Origin: Rhodospirillaceae bacterium
GTDB lineage: Bacteria; Pseudomonadota; Alphaproteobacteria; SP197
Assembly: GCA_002722885.1 (NCBI GenBank)
Contig: PBNE01000001.1
Coordinates: 36,863-100,862 of the forward strand
Direction: 5' to 3'
DNA: 64,000 nucleotides
Part shown: positions 53,026 to 60,999 of the stretch, in pieces
Position numbering within the stretch: the first letter of the stretch is position 1
How the letters are laid out: the number at the start of each line of letters is the position of its first letter
The notes under the pieces: generated by a model
Seen by the model: the letters and a program-made list of their open reading frames with translations, nothing else
Told to the model about the DNA's origin: nothing
Database searches by the model: none
Position numbers and translations under genes: made by a program

Positions 53026-54309
53026 TCAGATCTGTCGGCCCAACAGATCTTCTTCAAAGGGAAACGTGGTGAGGAGACTGCAGCCGGTCTCGGTAACAAC
53101 GGCGCACTGCTCCAGCTTCACACCCTCTGCGCCTCCCTCCTCGCCGACATAGGCCTCGCAGCACAGCACCAGCCCCGGCTCGACCAGGCCGTCATCGCTG
53201 AACTCGGTGAGATATCGCTTGGCTACCACCGTGGGCCAGCCGCCATAGAGGCTGACGCCGTGCCAGACCATGGCCATCTCCTGAGCCCGATACTTGTCGG
53301 GCAGGATAAAGCTCTTCTCCGACATCTCGCGAAAGTTCGTGCCCGGCCGCATGAGATCGAGGTTGTGATGAAGCTGGTCGAAGGCGAGCTGGTAAAGCTC
53401 CATCTGCGCGCCCTTGGGTCGGTTGGGCGGCGTGAGGAAGGTTCGGCTGATGTCGGCGTCATAACCGAATGGGCCGATCATGTCGGTGTCGAGAGCAACA
53501 AGATCGCCCGGCCGTACGATGCGGTCCGTGGCCTCCTGGTACCAGGGGTTGGTGCGGCCACCCGAGGACAACAGACGTGTGTCGAGGTATTCGCCCCCCA
53601 TCTCGGCATTGGTGCTTTCGAGAATGGCCCACAGCTCGATCTCGGTCATGCCAGGCTCCAGGGTCTCGCGCAAACGCCAGACCGCCGTCTCCGCCACCGA
53701 GATCGACGCACCCAGGCACAGCAGCTCTTCCCGTGACTTGATCGCCATGGCCTCGGTCAAGGCCCTCTTGGCCGAGATCAGCTCCAATCCCGCAGCCTCC
53801 AGCGCAAGAGCGGTGAAGTGGTCGACATGGCGGTCGATCGCCAAGCGAGTGCCGCCCGCGGCGCGGGTCAGCTCGGCGATCTCCTCGGCCCATTGGGTGA
53901 TCCGGGGGTCCAGCTTGCCCGTTGTCCGGTCACGCTCAGCATAAAACAGCGGTGGCGCGGGCCGTACTTCGGCGACCGATTCCAGTCCCGACGCCAGATG
54001 TTCGGAACCGCCGTACTCAAACGAGATCGCCTTGCCTTCGGCCGGAATGAAGGCCGTGCGGAAGTTTGTGTGCATCGACCACGGCTGCATGTTGCGCACG
54101 CCCGTGGCGTAACGAATGTTGTTGGCCTCTGCGAACAGCGCCCCGGCAGCCTCTATGTGCTTCAGTTGCGACTGAATGCGGCTCAGCCGATAGGCGCGCA
54201 GGGCGATCATGTCGATCTGCGCGGCACCGTGATCGTGTACCGAGCGGCCAAGGGACCGTTTGGCCTCTCGATGGTCCATGTCGGGCGTGGTTTTGTCGCG
54301 CCCGCTCAC
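53026..54309 (-). CDS. M24-family enzyme, DddP-like
   Basis: 427 aa. The metal ligands are complete: ALDTDMIGPFGYDADISRTF (D274, D276, D286), WHGVSLYGG (H350), CCEAYVGEEG (E385) and VKLEQC (E400). Their spacings (2, 10, 64, 35, 15) equal those I recall for the DMSP lyase DddP (295, 297, 307, 371, 406, 421). The neighbouring text also resembles DddP: NNIRYATGVRNMQPWSMHTN and DTRLLSSGGRTNPWYQE. However, the Asp expected six residues after the His (D377 in DddP) is Gly here. So it may be a DddP relative with another substrate. GTG 54309 overlaps the Rieske stop (GTGA); ATG 54279 is an alternative. Confidence 0.8.
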   Translation of the reverse strand: MSGRDKTTPDMDHREAKRSLGRSVHDHGAAQIDMIALRAYRLSRIQSQLKHIEAAGALFAEANNIRYATGVRNMQPWSMHTNFRTAFIPAEGKAISFEYGGSEHLASGLESVAEVRPAPPLFYAERDRTTGKLDPRITQWAEEIAELTRAAGGTRLAIDRHVDHFTALALEAAGLELISAKRALTEAMAIKSREELLCLGASISVAETAVWRLRETLEPGMTEIELWAILESTNAEMGGEYLDTRLLSSGGRTNPWYQEATDRIVRPGDLVALDTDMIGPFGYDADISRTFLTPPNRPKGAQMELYQLAFDQLHHNLDLMRPGTNFREMSEKSFILPDKYRAQEMAMVWHGVSLYGGWPTVVAKRYLTEFSDDGLVEPGLVLCCEAYVGEEGGAEGVKLEQCAVVTETGCSLLTTFPFEEDLLGRQI

Positions 54310-55508
54310 GATACGGCAGCGGCGGTCAGCCGGCCTTCCAACGCATCGTCGATCGCCTTCTGGGCAAGATGCAGACCACGCTCGTAACGACCGAAGACGA
54401 AATGTTCGTTGGCCCCGGCGTCCAACCCGGCCTGGATCTTCTGGCCGATCTCGAAGTCCTCCCCGAAGACCGTTTCAACAACACTATAGTTGCTATTCCA
54501 GTACCGTTCGGCTTTCTCTGTCATGGGCCCTTCGGGGACAAGCATCATGCACTGGAACACACTCGAACCCGGGCCGTTGGGAAAAATCGAGTGAATGTAG
54601 ACGTGGTCGGTCATGACCTGGGCGAAGTTGCAGGGGAACAAATAGTTCTGGGTCATGAAGTTGGGCCGGTAGTCCCAGGATTCGGGCGCCTGCTCACCCA
54701 GCTCCAGTGCCTTGGGCAGCGGCACGGCATGCCGGACATGGGGATAGAGATCGAGGAACACACTCTGGTTGTCGAGATAGGCGGCGCAGGCCGTGTGCTT
54801 GTGCGCCGAGCAGAAATGATAGGATTCCAGGAACCCTTCCAGCGCCAGGCGCCAGCTCATGTCGGATTCGACCGACCATGACCGGAAGATCGTGTAGTCC
54901 TCCAACCTGAGAGAACCGAGCTGTTCGGCCATCGGTGCAAGCCAGGCATCGAGATCGAAGACCTCGTCGCCGGCCGAAGGCCGGACCCAGATGAGACCGA
55001 ACCGCTCACCAGCAGGCAACGAGACTAGCCCGAGGCTTTCCCTGTCGATACTCTCAAAGCCGTCCGGCTGAGGCATGCCACGCAGCCGGCCGTCGAGATC
55101 ATAGTTCCAGCTGTGATAGGGGCAGGTGAACATGGCCGCCTTGCCGCAGGGCTCGTTGGCCACGCGCATCCCGCGGTGGCGGCAGACATTCATGAAGGCC
55201 TTTAGTTCGCCCTTCCGGTTGCGGGTCACCAGGATCGGCACGCCGGTCGTGTTGTGCGTGATGAAACAGCCCGGTTCGGCGAGCTGTTCGACATGGCCTA
55301 CGACGATCGGGAATCGGCGAAAGAGAACGCTGATCTCCTGCGTCAGACGTTCGGGATCCGTGTAGTTGGTAACAGGAGCGTACCCGACATCGGGCACCAT
55401 ATCCGTCATGCCGGCGCTGCAGTTGTCCAGGAGGGTCCGGATGATCGCGCGTTCTTCGTTGCTCGTGACAGTCAACGGCCCATTCCTACCTACACCCCGA
55501 AAGTTCAC
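54306..55508 (-). CDS. Rieske-type oxygenase alpha subunit, third of three in the array
   Basis: 400 aa from a GTG at 55508; a TTG at 55475 behind TAGGA is a good alternative. Rieske ligands CRHRG (109-113) and CPYHSW (129-134); iron site LEGFLESYHFCSAHKHT. Catalytic-domain segments FMTQNYLFPCNFAQVM and MMLVPEGPMTEKAERYW are typical of the broad SRPBCC_2-type alpha subunits. It is distinct from the other two array members, so this is not a recent duplication. No ferredoxin or reductase gene is present in the operon. Coupled to the DddP-like gene by GTGA. Confidence 0.87.
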   Translation of the reverse strand: MNFRGVGRNGPLTVTSNEERAIIRTLLDNCSAGMTDMVPDVGYAPVTNYTDPERLTQEISVLFRRFPIVVGHVEQLAEPGCFITHNTTGVPILVTRNRKGELKAFMNVCRHRGMRVANEPCGKAAMFTCPYHSWNYDLDGRLRGMPQPDGFESIDRESLGLVSLPAGERFGLIWVRPSAGDEVFDLDAWLAPMAEQLGSLRLEDYTIFRSWSVESDMSWRLALEGFLESYHFCSAHKHTACAAYLDNQSVFLDLYPHVRHAVPLPKALELGEQAPESWDYRPNFMTQNYLFPCNFAQVMTDHVYIHSIFPNGPGSSVFQCMMLVPEGPMTEKAERYWNSNYSVVETVFGEDFEIGQKIQAGLDAGANEHFVFGRYERGLHLAQKAIDDALEGRLTAAAVS

Positions 55509-55517
55509 AAAGAGGCG

Positions 55518-56675
55518 CTAACCCCGAATCGCGTCCTTTACCCAGGACTGGAAGGCGTGGACACAGTGTTCGCTGTGGCCGGCGTCGCCCTCTTCGGCGA
55601 ACAGGCGGCCCTGGTAGTAACCCTTCGAGCGGATGCCGCGCTGGACGCCCTCGTTGAGTTCAGCGTCTTCAAGGCCCAGGCCGTTGTTGAACCAGTCGAG
55701 TGCGCCCCTGGTGGTCTCGTCGTCGCCTTCGCCCGGCACATTGTAATAGGCGTTTTCGACAACGCAGGTCTCACCGCCCGTGGGGCGCATCAGGAAAGTC
55801 GAGATCATCTTCATGTGCGGCCAGTAGTAGATGATCCAATCGGGCCAGAGATAAAGCGTGATGAAGTATCCGGTACGGTCGCTCTGGCCCTCTGCCGGCC
55901 AGGAGTAGACCTCGGTCTTGTTCTCACCCGGCGGTGAGATGATCGCGAACCAGTTGGGGTGAACCTCGAGCTTGGTGCCCGGCAGGTCGATGATGTCGCA
56001 GAGTTCCTTGTGACACGGCCCGGAGTTGGGGAAGTGGTAGCCTTCGATGGCGTTCTCGACCACGACCTTCCAGTTGGCCTTGATATCGAAATTCTTCTGG
56101 CTTGCCGCCCTGACATCACGCACGTCGGGGAACCACTGCATTACGGCGTCCTCAAAGCCCGGCGCCCATTCGTGCATGGGCCTGGCATCCGGATCGAGAT
56201 TGACGAAGACGAAGCCGCAGTATTCCTGCACCCGAACCGGCGCGAGCCCGAAGTCGGCCTTGTCGAAGCCCTTCACGTTCTCGGAGTTGCGTGCCGAACG
56301 CAGGCCGCCGTCGGGCGCATAGGCCCAGGCATGATAGGGACAGGTGATGACCGCCTTGACGGTGCCCTTGCCCTGCAGGAGCTCATGGGCCCGATGCTGG
56401 CAGACATTGTAGAAGGCCCGCAGCACTCCATCACGGCCGCGGATTGCAAAGACGCCCTGGCCGTGGATGTCGGCGGTGACGTAATTGCCCGGCTCCGACA
56501 GCTCGCTGGCATGACAGATCACACGCCAGGACTTGTGGAAGATCTCCTCGACCTCCTTCTCGTAGACCTCGGGCTTGAAGTACCAGGGCGACGGCAGGGT
56601 GAAGGTCGTAGTGGGATCGTCCGTCAGGTTCTCGACGGGGAACGCATCGGCCCTTTCGGCATCAATGGCAGCCAT
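55518..56675 (-). CDS. Rieske-type oxygenase alpha subunit, second of three in the array
   Basis: 385 aa. Rieske ligands CQHRA (92-96) and CPYHAW (112-117), where Ala replaces the usual Gly after HR. Iron site NWKVVVENAIEGYHFPNSGPCH. The C-terminal half has WPDWIIYYWPHMKMISTFLMRP. It resembles oxygenases for quaternary amines and alicyclic or phenolic substrates; the family cannot separate these by eye. A hairpin lies between this gene and the upstream Rieske gene. ATG 56675 is preceded by GGAGACTGTC. Confidence 0.87.
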   Translation of the reverse strand: MAAIDAERADAFPVENLTDDPTTTFTLPSPWYFKPEVYEKEVEEIFHKSWRVICHASELSEPGNYVTADIHGQGVFAIRGRDGVLRAFYNVCQHRAHELLQGKGTVKAVITCPYHAWAYAPDGGLRSARNSENVKGFDKADFGLAPVRVQEYCGFVFVNLDPDARPMHEWAPGFEDAVMQWFPDVRDVRAASQKNFDIKANWKVVVENAIEGYHFPNSGPCHKELCDIIDLPGTKLEVHPNWFAIISPPGENKTEVYSWPAEGQSDRTGYFITLYLWPDWIIYYWPHMKMISTFLMRPTGGETCVVENAYYNVPGEGDDETTRGALDWFNNGLGLEDAELNEGVQRGIRSKGYYQGRLFAEEGDAGHSEHCVHAFQSWVKDAIRG

Positions 56676-56694
56676 GACAGTCTCCGAATAGCGG

Positions 56695-56715
56695 CGGTCG
56701 TTTGTTGAACGACCG
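56695..56715. repeat. Perfect hairpin between two Rieske genes
   Basis: Eight-base arms CGGTCGTT and AACGACCG around a five-base loop lie in the 87-bp gap between the first and second array genes. No T-run follows on the minus strand, so it is not a standard terminator. It could be an RNA-processing or stability element that sets relative expression. Confidence 0.5.
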
Positions 56716-56762
56716 TAAAATAAAAGAAGCTGACTTGGGAAGAGCCGTTCCGACCAAGCCCG

Positions 56763-57929
56763 TCACATCATGGCCCTGGCCGTCCAGCGATGGAAGCAAT
56801 GGGACGGGCCTTCCAGCACCGGTGTGAAAACACCGCCGTCAAACCCTGGAGAGGCGCGGCCCTTCTGCATGCCCTGAACGACATCGACATCCTCCTGGAA
56901 AACCTCACGCCAGGTCTCGCGCACGCTTGCGCGCAGATTGGCATTGCCGGGCTGGGTTGGTTCGTCACCGACATAGTAGAGGTCGAAGGTCTCGTGGCAC
57001 CGGCCCGGACCGTCAGGCAGAATGCGGATCGCCCAGAAGTGGTCGTAGTGGATACCCAGCAGCACATTGGGATAGAGCGCGGCGTATTCGGCGCGGGTCG
57101 ACCAGTGTTCGGGCAGGTCCGGGAAGCGCGGCAGCACATGGTCGCCGCGGTCGGGATCGTAGACCAGACTCACCTGGCCGGAGAACGTCGGCTCTTCGAT
57201 GTTCTCGTGATCCTCCAGCTTCGAATAGCTGCTTAGGCCGGGATGGACCATCGGCAGATGGTAGGCCTCGCAGAAATTCTCCACCGCCAGTTTCCAGTTG
57301 GCCTCGAGATCGAAGTACATGATCGAATCCGCGCCGCCGTGGCGGATGAGACTGCCGTCGAAGGCCGACCAGCGTTCGGCAAGCGGCGCGATAAACTGCT
57401 CGAACGGTTCGGCGTCGCCCGACAGATTGACGAAGACCTGATCGAACCAGACCGCCGAGCGCACCGGCTTGATGCTGAAACCTTCCTTCGAGAATCCCTC
57501 AAAGGTGTGTTTGCCTGTGCCCGCAATGTGCGGAGTCTGGCGCAGCTCCCCGCCGAAGCCGAAGGCCCAGTTGTGGTAGGGGCATGTGATCAGCGCACCG
57601 GCATTGCCGCGCTCGCTGACCAGCTTCATGCCGCGGTGGGGACAGGCGTTGTGGAAGACACGAACCTCGCCATCACGGCCGCGGATCGCAAACAGCGGAA
57701 CCTCAACCAGATCGAGCGGAATCACGTCGCCCGGATTCGGAATGTAGGACGCCGCCGTCAGGCACACCCAGCTTCGCCACCAGAGCAGCGCGCGTTCGGC
57801 CTCGTACCAGCCCGGCGAGACATAGGCTTCGCTGGGCAGGGGGCGGGCCGAGCCGTAGTCGCCGTCGACACAGGCCAACGTCGCGGAATCAAAGGGTCGT
57901 GCTGCGGGAAAGGTCTCAACGGATGCCAT
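56763..57929 (-). CDS. Rieske-type oxygenase alpha subunit, first of three in the array
   Basis: 388 aa. Rieske ligands CPHRG (96-100) and CPYHNW (116-121); iron site NWKLAVENFCEAYHLPMVHPG. The N-terminal part LPSEAYVSPGWYEAERALLWWRSW resembles the choline/glycine-betaine/stachydrine-type group more than classical naphthalene or biphenyl dioxygenases, a tentative reading. ATG 57929 opens the minus-strand operon, divergent from the LysR relic with 98 bp between. A single alpha subunit, with no beta subunit gene, fits alpha3-type enzymes. Confidence 0.88.
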   Translation of the reverse strand: MASVETFPAARPFDSATLACVDGDYGSARPLPSEAYVSPGWYEAERALLWWRSWVCLTAASYIPNPGDVIPLDLVEVPLFAIRGRDGEVRVFHNACPHRGMKLVSERGNAGALITCPYHNWAFGFGGELRQTPHIAGTGKHTFEGFSKEGFSIKPVRSAVWFDQVFVNLSGDAEPFEQFIAPLAERWSAFDGSLIRHGGADSIMYFDLEANWKLAVENFCEAYHLPMVHPGLSSYSKLEDHENIEEPTFSGQVSLVYDPDRGDHVLPRFPDLPEHWSTRAEYAALYPNVLLGIHYDHFWAIRILPDGPGRCHETFDLYYVGDEPTQPGNANLRASVRETWREVFQEDVDVVQGMQKGRASPGFDGGVFTPVLEGPSHCFHRWTARAMM

Positions 57930-58027
57930 GGCGGGATCTCCGGGGCGATCAGGTATGCACCATTCTGATCATCAATCGGCTTACGAAACCAGTTCAGAAA
58001 TCATCAGATCCATCATAATCTCAAGTT

Positions 58028-58979
58028 ATGGAACGATTGCGCCGAGACCTTCCGCCCGTTACCGCGCTGGTCGCCTTTGAAGCGGCAGCCAGGCTACAGA
58101 ACTTCACACGTGCAGCGCAGGAGATGGGGGCTCCCAGGCGGCCGTGAGCCGCCAGATCCGCAATCTCGAAGACAACCTGAGCGTATCCTTGTTCGTGCGT
58201 GCTTCGCGCCCGTTGGGGCTCACCGAGGAAGGGACACGGCTGTTCGAGGCCGTGACAGGGGCCTGCGTGGAATCGCATCGGTCGCCACCGAGCTGAGAGC
58301 CAGCGACAGCGGCGAGACCGTCACCGTGGCCGCCAGCGTGGCCCTGGCGTCCCTCTGGCTGATGCCGCGTGTGGTGGGTTTCCGCGAACACCGGCCCGAC
58401 ACCACCCTGCGCCTGCTGGCCGCCGATCCCTATACCGATCCCCAGAACAGCGATGTCGATCTCGCCTTGCGCTTCGGCGCCGGCCACTGGCCCGGTCTCG
58501 CATCAGCAAAGCTCTTCGACGATCTCGTGGTTCCCGTGGCCAGCCCGGCCTATCTCGAACGCCGGGGTGTTCCGGACCGACCCGACGATCTTCTGGGCCA
58601 CACCCTGCTCGACCATGACGACATCGACCCGACCTGGATGCCCTGGCGCAGCTGGTTCGCCGAGTTCGGCATCGCGATGCCACGCCGCACCTCCGATGCC
58701 CTGTTGTTCAACGCCTACCTCAACATGGTCCAGGCCGCGACCGACGGTCAGGGCGTTGCGCTGGGCTGGGTGCACCTCATCCGCCGTTCGCTGGAGCGTG
58801 GTGATCTGGTTCGGGTTCTGCCGGACATCCGCAAACCGCGCGAGATGCAGTATCTGACCTGGCGTGCCAGCCGCGAGCTTTCTTCCGCGGCAACCGCCTT
58901 CCGCGACTGGATTGTGGCCGAAGCGCGCGCCGAAAGGATCACGCAGAAGGACCTGCCTCCGGTCTATCGCACCGCATGA
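58028..58979 (+). pseudogene. LysR-family regulator broken by two one-base losses
   Basis: GcvA-type LysR protein. The start MERLRRDLPPVTALVAFEAAARLQNFT-like helix-turn-helix runs to AAQEMG, where a base is missing at a GGGGG run near 58127. It resumes in the next frame as AAVSRQIRNLEDNLSVSLFV to EAVTG, where a second base is missing at a GGGG run near 58257. The third frame then continues uninterrupted from LRGIASVATEL to the stop, including the whole effector-binding domain. Otherwise full length (about 317 codons). It is divergent from the Rieske array and is the natural regulator for it. Because both lesions lie in G runs, assembly error is possible. Confidence 0.82.
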
Positions 58980-60209
58980 TCAGTCAATCAGCGCCTGGTT
59001 CACCAGAACGCGCAGCTCGCGGCGCAGCGGGTAGCAGCCTGACGGGATAAGCTGGGTCAGGAAGACAACCGCCATGTCTTCGGCGGGATCGATCCAGAAA
59101 GCGGTCGAGGCCATACCGCCCCAGGCGTATTCGCCGGGAGAGATCATGGTTTGCGCCGCCGCGGGGTCGATCACCACAGAGACGCCCAGCCCGAAGCCGA
59201 TGCCCGCATAACTGGTCTCCGAAAAGGTCTCCTGGCCCATGGTCGTAAGATCGCCGTCGTCGGGCATGTGGTTGGTCGCCATGTATTCGACCGTGCGTCT
59301 TCCCAGAATGCGTTCGCCACCGAAGGCTCCACCACCGCGCAGCATGTCGGCAAAACGCAGGTAGTCAGCCATGGTCGACAGCAGACCCCCGCCTCCCGAG
59401 AAACACGAGACATTCGAAGCAAAGATGCTGTCATCGGTGCCATCGCAGAGCCGGAGGCCGTTGTCGCCCGTTTGCTCATAGCAGGGCACGAAGCGGTCCA
59501 TCCGATCGCCTGGCAACTCGAAGAAGGTGTCGGTCATGCCCAGCGGCTGGAAGATGTTACGGTCGAGGTAGCGATCGAAACTCTCCCCGGACAGGACCTC
59601 GACTAGATGACCCAGAACATCGATCGACACGCCATAGGTCCACCGTGCACCGGGGTGATGATCGAGCGGCAGTTCGGCCAGCCGTCCGACCACCTCGGCC
59701 AAGGAACCCGCCTGGTTGTCGAAGTCGACACTACGTTCCGTGTAGAGCCGCGTCAGCGTGTCGCCGCCGGAAAAGCCATAGGTGAACCCGGCGGTGTGGC
59801 AGAAGAGATCCCGGATCGTGATCGGCCTTGCGGCGGGTTCGGTGCGCATGCCGTTCGCGTCTTCGACGATCCTGACCTCCATCTCGGCCAGCGCCGGGAT
59901 GTAGTCGCCCACTGGGTCATCGAGCTGAAAACGACCCTGCTCGTAAAGCTGTAGCGCGGCCACGGCTGTGATCGGCTTGGACATCGAATAGATGCGGCAG
60001 ACCGCATCGGGCGTGATCGCACGTCCGGCTTCGACATCGGCCAGTCCGATTTGATCCTGAAACGCGACATGCCCGTGGCGCACCACCGCGGTCATGGCCC
60101 AGGGCAGCTTGCCTGCCTCGACGTAGCGCGCCATCCAGGGGCGCAGCCGGTCGAGCCGCGCGCTGTCCAATCCTATGGACTCCGGCGAGGCCTGGGGAAG
60201 AGGTGTCAT
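58980..60209 (-). CDS. Serine hydrolase of the beta-lactamase/class C (DUF/EstB-like) family
   Basis: 409 aa. Catalytic SxxK is SMSKPIT (residue about 76), the tyrosine motif is RWTYGVSIDVLGHLVEVLSG, and DLFCHTAGFTYGFSGG and SGGGGLLSTMADYLRFADML are further signatures. No signal peptide, so it is cytoplasmic, as in EstB-type esterases rather than AmpC. ATG 60209 is used. The stop is directly next to the LysR relic's stop (convergent, no gap). Substrate unknown. Confidence 0.87.
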   Translation of the reverse strand: MTPLPQASPESIGLDSARLDRLRPWMARYVEAGKLPWAMTAVVRHGHVAFQDQIGLADVEAGRAITPDAVCRIYSMSKPITAVAALQLYEQGRFQLDDPVGDYIPALAEMEVRIVEDANGMRTEPAARPITIRDLFCHTAGFTYGFSGGDTLTRLYTERSVDFDNQAGSLAEVVGRLAELPLDHHPGARWTYGVSIDVLGHLVEVLSGESFDRYLDRNIFQPLGMTDTFFELPGDRMDRFVPCYEQTGDNGLRLCDGTDDSIFASNVSCFSGGGGLLSTMADYLRFADMLRGGGAFGGERILGRRTVEYMATNHMPDDGDLTTMGQETFSETSYAGIGFGLGVSVVIDPAAAQTMISPGEYAWGGMASTAFWIDPAEDMAVVFLTQLIPSGCYPLRRELRVLVNQALID

Positions 60210-60240
60210 CCTGGGATCTTTTCATTCGCGGTTCGGACGG

Positions 60241-60507
60241 TCAACGGTACACCGCCTCGCCCAGCTCGGTCTTCCTGGCGGTCCACGCCTTGAACTCCAG
60301 AATGATGATGTCGTGCTGCGCGATGAAACGCTCCAGCCCGCCCGCCCGCTTCTCGTGATACTGCGGCAGAATGTCGGGATAGAACTCGGTCCGGATTTCA
60401 TCAGGATCAAAGTTGAGCGCCTTGGCCGCTGCGATGCCGTCAGGGGACATCACGGTGACGAGATTGGTCGCGCCGTGGCTGTAACCCTTCAAGCCGAAGA
60501 GGCTCAC
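60241..60507 (-). CDS. Small conserved protein, intact paralogue of the 48955-49227 gene
   Basis: 88 aa. Begins at GTG 60507, which overlaps the DUF2165 stop (GTGA). It contains GATNLVTVMSPDGIAAAKAL, FDPDEIRTEFYPDILPQYHE, and the C-terminal IIILEFKAWTARKTELGEAVYR. No signal or membrane segment. The shared VMSPDG and the closing LEF/LDL-AW-AKK motif mark a family with the interrupted copy near 49 kb. I do not know its function. Confidence 0.65.
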   Translation of the reverse strand: MSLFGLKGYSHGATNLVTVMSPDGIAAAKALNFDPDEIRTEFYPDILPQYHEKRAGGLERFIAQHDIIILEFKAWTARKTELGEAVYR

Positions 60508-60995
60508 GGGTCCCGCTCAGGCTGGACTAGGAACAGCAGGGTGATGCCCCCTGCCAGCAGGAACCGGCCCGCTGAACCGGCGCCGTTCCAGGACGGCGAT
60601 TGCCACATGGCAAACCACTCGCCACCGACGGCAAGAAAACCACCGAGCCAGAGGATGAGGGAGAGCGAGATGCCGACCACCGCGATAGTTTTGGCCCGAT
60701 CAAAATCCTCGGCCGATCCTCGGAGACGGCCAACCAGGATGATCACACCGCTGATCATCACCAGAGCCGATGTGGTCTCAAGCGCGATAATGCCGATATA
60801 GCCCAGGGTCTGCAGCGTGGGGTCCGTCACCGCACGCCACATCACGCCTGGGTTCTGAAATGTCGTGTCCATGGCCAGCACATGCTGCACGAAGGGCCAG
60901 TTGCTGCCGCAGTCGGTGACATTGCCAAAAGCGATCAGGGTCAACAGCAGCGTGTAGCTCGCCAGCACCCCGATCTTGCAAAGTCGAATCACCAT
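60504..60995 (-). CDS. DUF2165-family small integral membrane protein
   Basis: 163 aa with four predicted membrane helices: VLASYTLLLTLIAFGNVT at the N-terminus, LGYIGIIALETTSALVMISGVIILV, IAVVGISLSLILWLGGFLAVGG and FLLAGGITLLFLVQPERD. The FGNVTDCGSNWPFVQHVLAMDTTF segment after helix 1 is the family mark. Function unknown. It is coupled to the following small protein by GTGA and starts only 4 bp after the prfC stop, so all three may be co-transcribed. Confidence 0.85.
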   Translation of the reverse strand: MVIRLCKIGVLASYTLLLTLIAFGNVTDCGSNWPFVQHVLAMDTTFQNPGVMWRAVTDPTLQTLGYIGIIALETTSALVMISGVIILVGRLRGSAEDFDRAKTIAVVGISLSLILWLGGFLAVGGEWFAMWQSPSWNGAGSAGRFLLAGGITLLFLVQPERDP

Positions 60996-60999
60996 CGGC

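Noticed and set aside
53026..54309. Plain assignment as the DMSP lyase DddP
   Set aside because: Metal ligands fit, but the Asp thought to act as catalytic base is Gly, and the operon suggests another substrate; kept as DddP-like.
57930..58027. LysR box (T-N11-A type) around ATTCTGATCATCAAT in the divergent promoter
   Set aside because: Arms are only three bases and the spacing is not the classical one; too weak to list as a site.
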